Source: Gammaproteobacteria bacterium
Lineage (GTDB): Bacteria; Pseudomonadota; Gammaproteobacteria; JABDBA01
Reading direction: 5' to 3'
Length of the DNA stretch: 64,000 bases
Assembly: GCA_013288885.1 (NCBI GenBank)
Contig: JABDBA010000005.1
Coordinates: 43,351 to 107,350, forward strand
The position numbers and the translations under genes are program-made. How positions within the stretch are numbered: the first letter of the stretch is position 1; the number at the start of each line of letters is the position of its first letter. Under the pieces are notes generated by a model that did not search any database, was not told the origin of the DNA, and was given only the letters and a program-made list of their open reading frames with translations. This document shows positions 63,272 to 64,000 of the stretch, in pieces.

Positions 63272-63305
63272 GCAAGCCGATTGCGAACAGAAGTTAGTTG
63301 AGGGA

Positions 63306-63998
63306 TTACGATTTCGCCTGTTCGCCTTCGATGTGGATGATCCAATCTTTAGCTTCTTTGGAGTCGGGGTTTAGTTCTAATGAATGTTTGAAGCCTATTA
63401 AAGCTGCTTCTTTGTCGCCCATGTAAAATTGACATAACGACGTATTGTAGACCAAACCAAACTGTTCGCCTGCGACTAACTGCGCTTGTTTGTAATAATG
63501 CACTGCATCGGCATAACGTTTGGCAGAATGAAAGAAAAACGCGATTTCAAATGGCACGTTATCGGCTTTAGGTAACGGATAAAAATTCGCCATGATGCGT
63601 GGCATATTGACCGCCATAAAATCAATAGTAGTACTGTCTGAGCTCCCCACCAAACTGCAAAGACGATTATTGATACGCATAAAAATATGTGGATCCCAAC
63701 CAGTCAATGCCATATGAGAAGCCAATATTTCTAAACTACATTCATGGTATGAATCACTGATGCGACGATGTAAAGTGAAATAATCAGACGGACTAAAAAT
63801 TTCGATATGTTGATTCAATGCAACTGATGTCGCAGGCAGATCTTTTAATTTAAAACCACTGCTAAATGCCACGGTTTTAATTCCTTTGCGCGGAGTTTGT
63901 AACATAAAATCATTGCCGCTGTGTTTGAAATAACTAGCGATCGCATGAAAATTTACCATCATCGAAAGGCTGCCGTGAAAAGCAGGGCGTGGGTGCAT
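63306..63998 (-). CDS. TPR-containing protein, possibly truncated by window end
   Basis: At least 230 residues. The C-terminal 90 residues hold two TPR units (EIAFFFHSAKRYADAVHYYKQAQLVA, then GLVYNTSLCQFYMGDKEAALIGFKHSLELNPDS). The N-terminal 140 residues are unrecognised (FHAIASYFKHSGNDFML, HMALTGWDPHIFMRI). The ATG at 63998 lies 2 bases from the window edge, so the true start may be further upstream. Its role is unknown. Confidence 0.7.
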   Translation of the reverse strand: MHPRPAFHGSLSMMVNFHAIASYFKHSGNDFMLQTPRKGIKTVAFSSGFKLKDLPATSVALNQHIEIFSPSDYFTLHRRISDSYHECSLEILASHMALTGWDPHIFMRINNRLCSLVGSSDSTTIDFMAVNMPRIMANFYPLPKADNVPFEIAFFFHSAKRYADAVHYYKQAQLVAGEQFGLVYNTSLCQFYMGDKEAALIGFKHSLELNPDSKEAKDWIIHIEGEQAKS

Positions 63999-64000
63999 TA

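Overview
The window reads as a gammaproteobacterial chromosome, most likely of the order Legionellales (Legionella/Coxiella relatives). The pointers are an APH(9)-Ia-like spectinomycin phosphotransferase of the Legionella type, a small CBU_0592-family (Coxiella-named) membrane protein, large low-complexity or ankyrin proteins of effector type, and three promoters carrying a near-perfect PmrA-type box. This placement is inference from gene content; the DNA is moderately AT-rich and core genes are typical Gammaproteobacteria.

Layout. 1-8.8 kb: end of pdxJ, a 1171-aa ankyrin protein running antisense into pdxJ, SlyB-like and NlpC/P60 lipoproteins, tusE next to a 148-bp palindrome, a secreted glycosidase-like protein and a second ankyrin protein. 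9-19.3 kb: a PRRYGKS-type ATPase, yccA-tusDCB, a dinJ/yafQ toxin-antitoxin pair, murI with an orphan HepT-like gene, a PmrA-box gene, an esterase, and a pgaDCA-type exopolysaccharide operon lacking pgaB. 19.3-28.3 kb: a 1113-aa protein built like a single-pass receptor, a 536-aa coiled-coil protein with a PmrA box and a Glu-rich C-terminus, then a restriction cassette (Eco47II/PmeII-like nuclease, HTH-fused C5 methyltransferase, Vsr) followed by aph(9). 28.4-37.2 kb: acnB, a hicAB pair with a broken toxin, radC, coaBC and a multi-membrane-span 899-aa protein with a PmrA box. 37.5-56.6 kb: tpiA-secG-tRNA-Leu, a VanX-like dipeptidase and the full nuoA-N operon for complex I, interrupted by an AlbA_2/ParA gene pair between nuoC and nuoD and by a CBU_0592-like gene between nuoF and nuoG. 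56.7-64 kb: a BON lipoprotein, a fatty-acid desaturase, a MATE transporter remnant, an MFS/SGNH-hydrolase/methyltransferase/SGNH/GNAT group and a TPR protein.

Two themes stand out. First, three unrelated, unrecognised genes (14180, 22926, 34454) share one promoter architecture: two TTAA half-sites with an 11-bp period, then exactly 10 bp, then a -10 hexamer. This suggests co-regulation by a PmrA-like response regulator, which in Legionella and Coxiella controls Dot/Icm secretion and effectors. Second, the intergenic DNA is seeded with palindromic repeats: a 94-bp two-part element (two full copies, two halves), a second GC-rich family (two copies), long fold-back elements, and one palindrome-like tract translated in frame inside nuoG.

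No rRNA, CRISPR array, complete insertion sequence or replication origin was seen.
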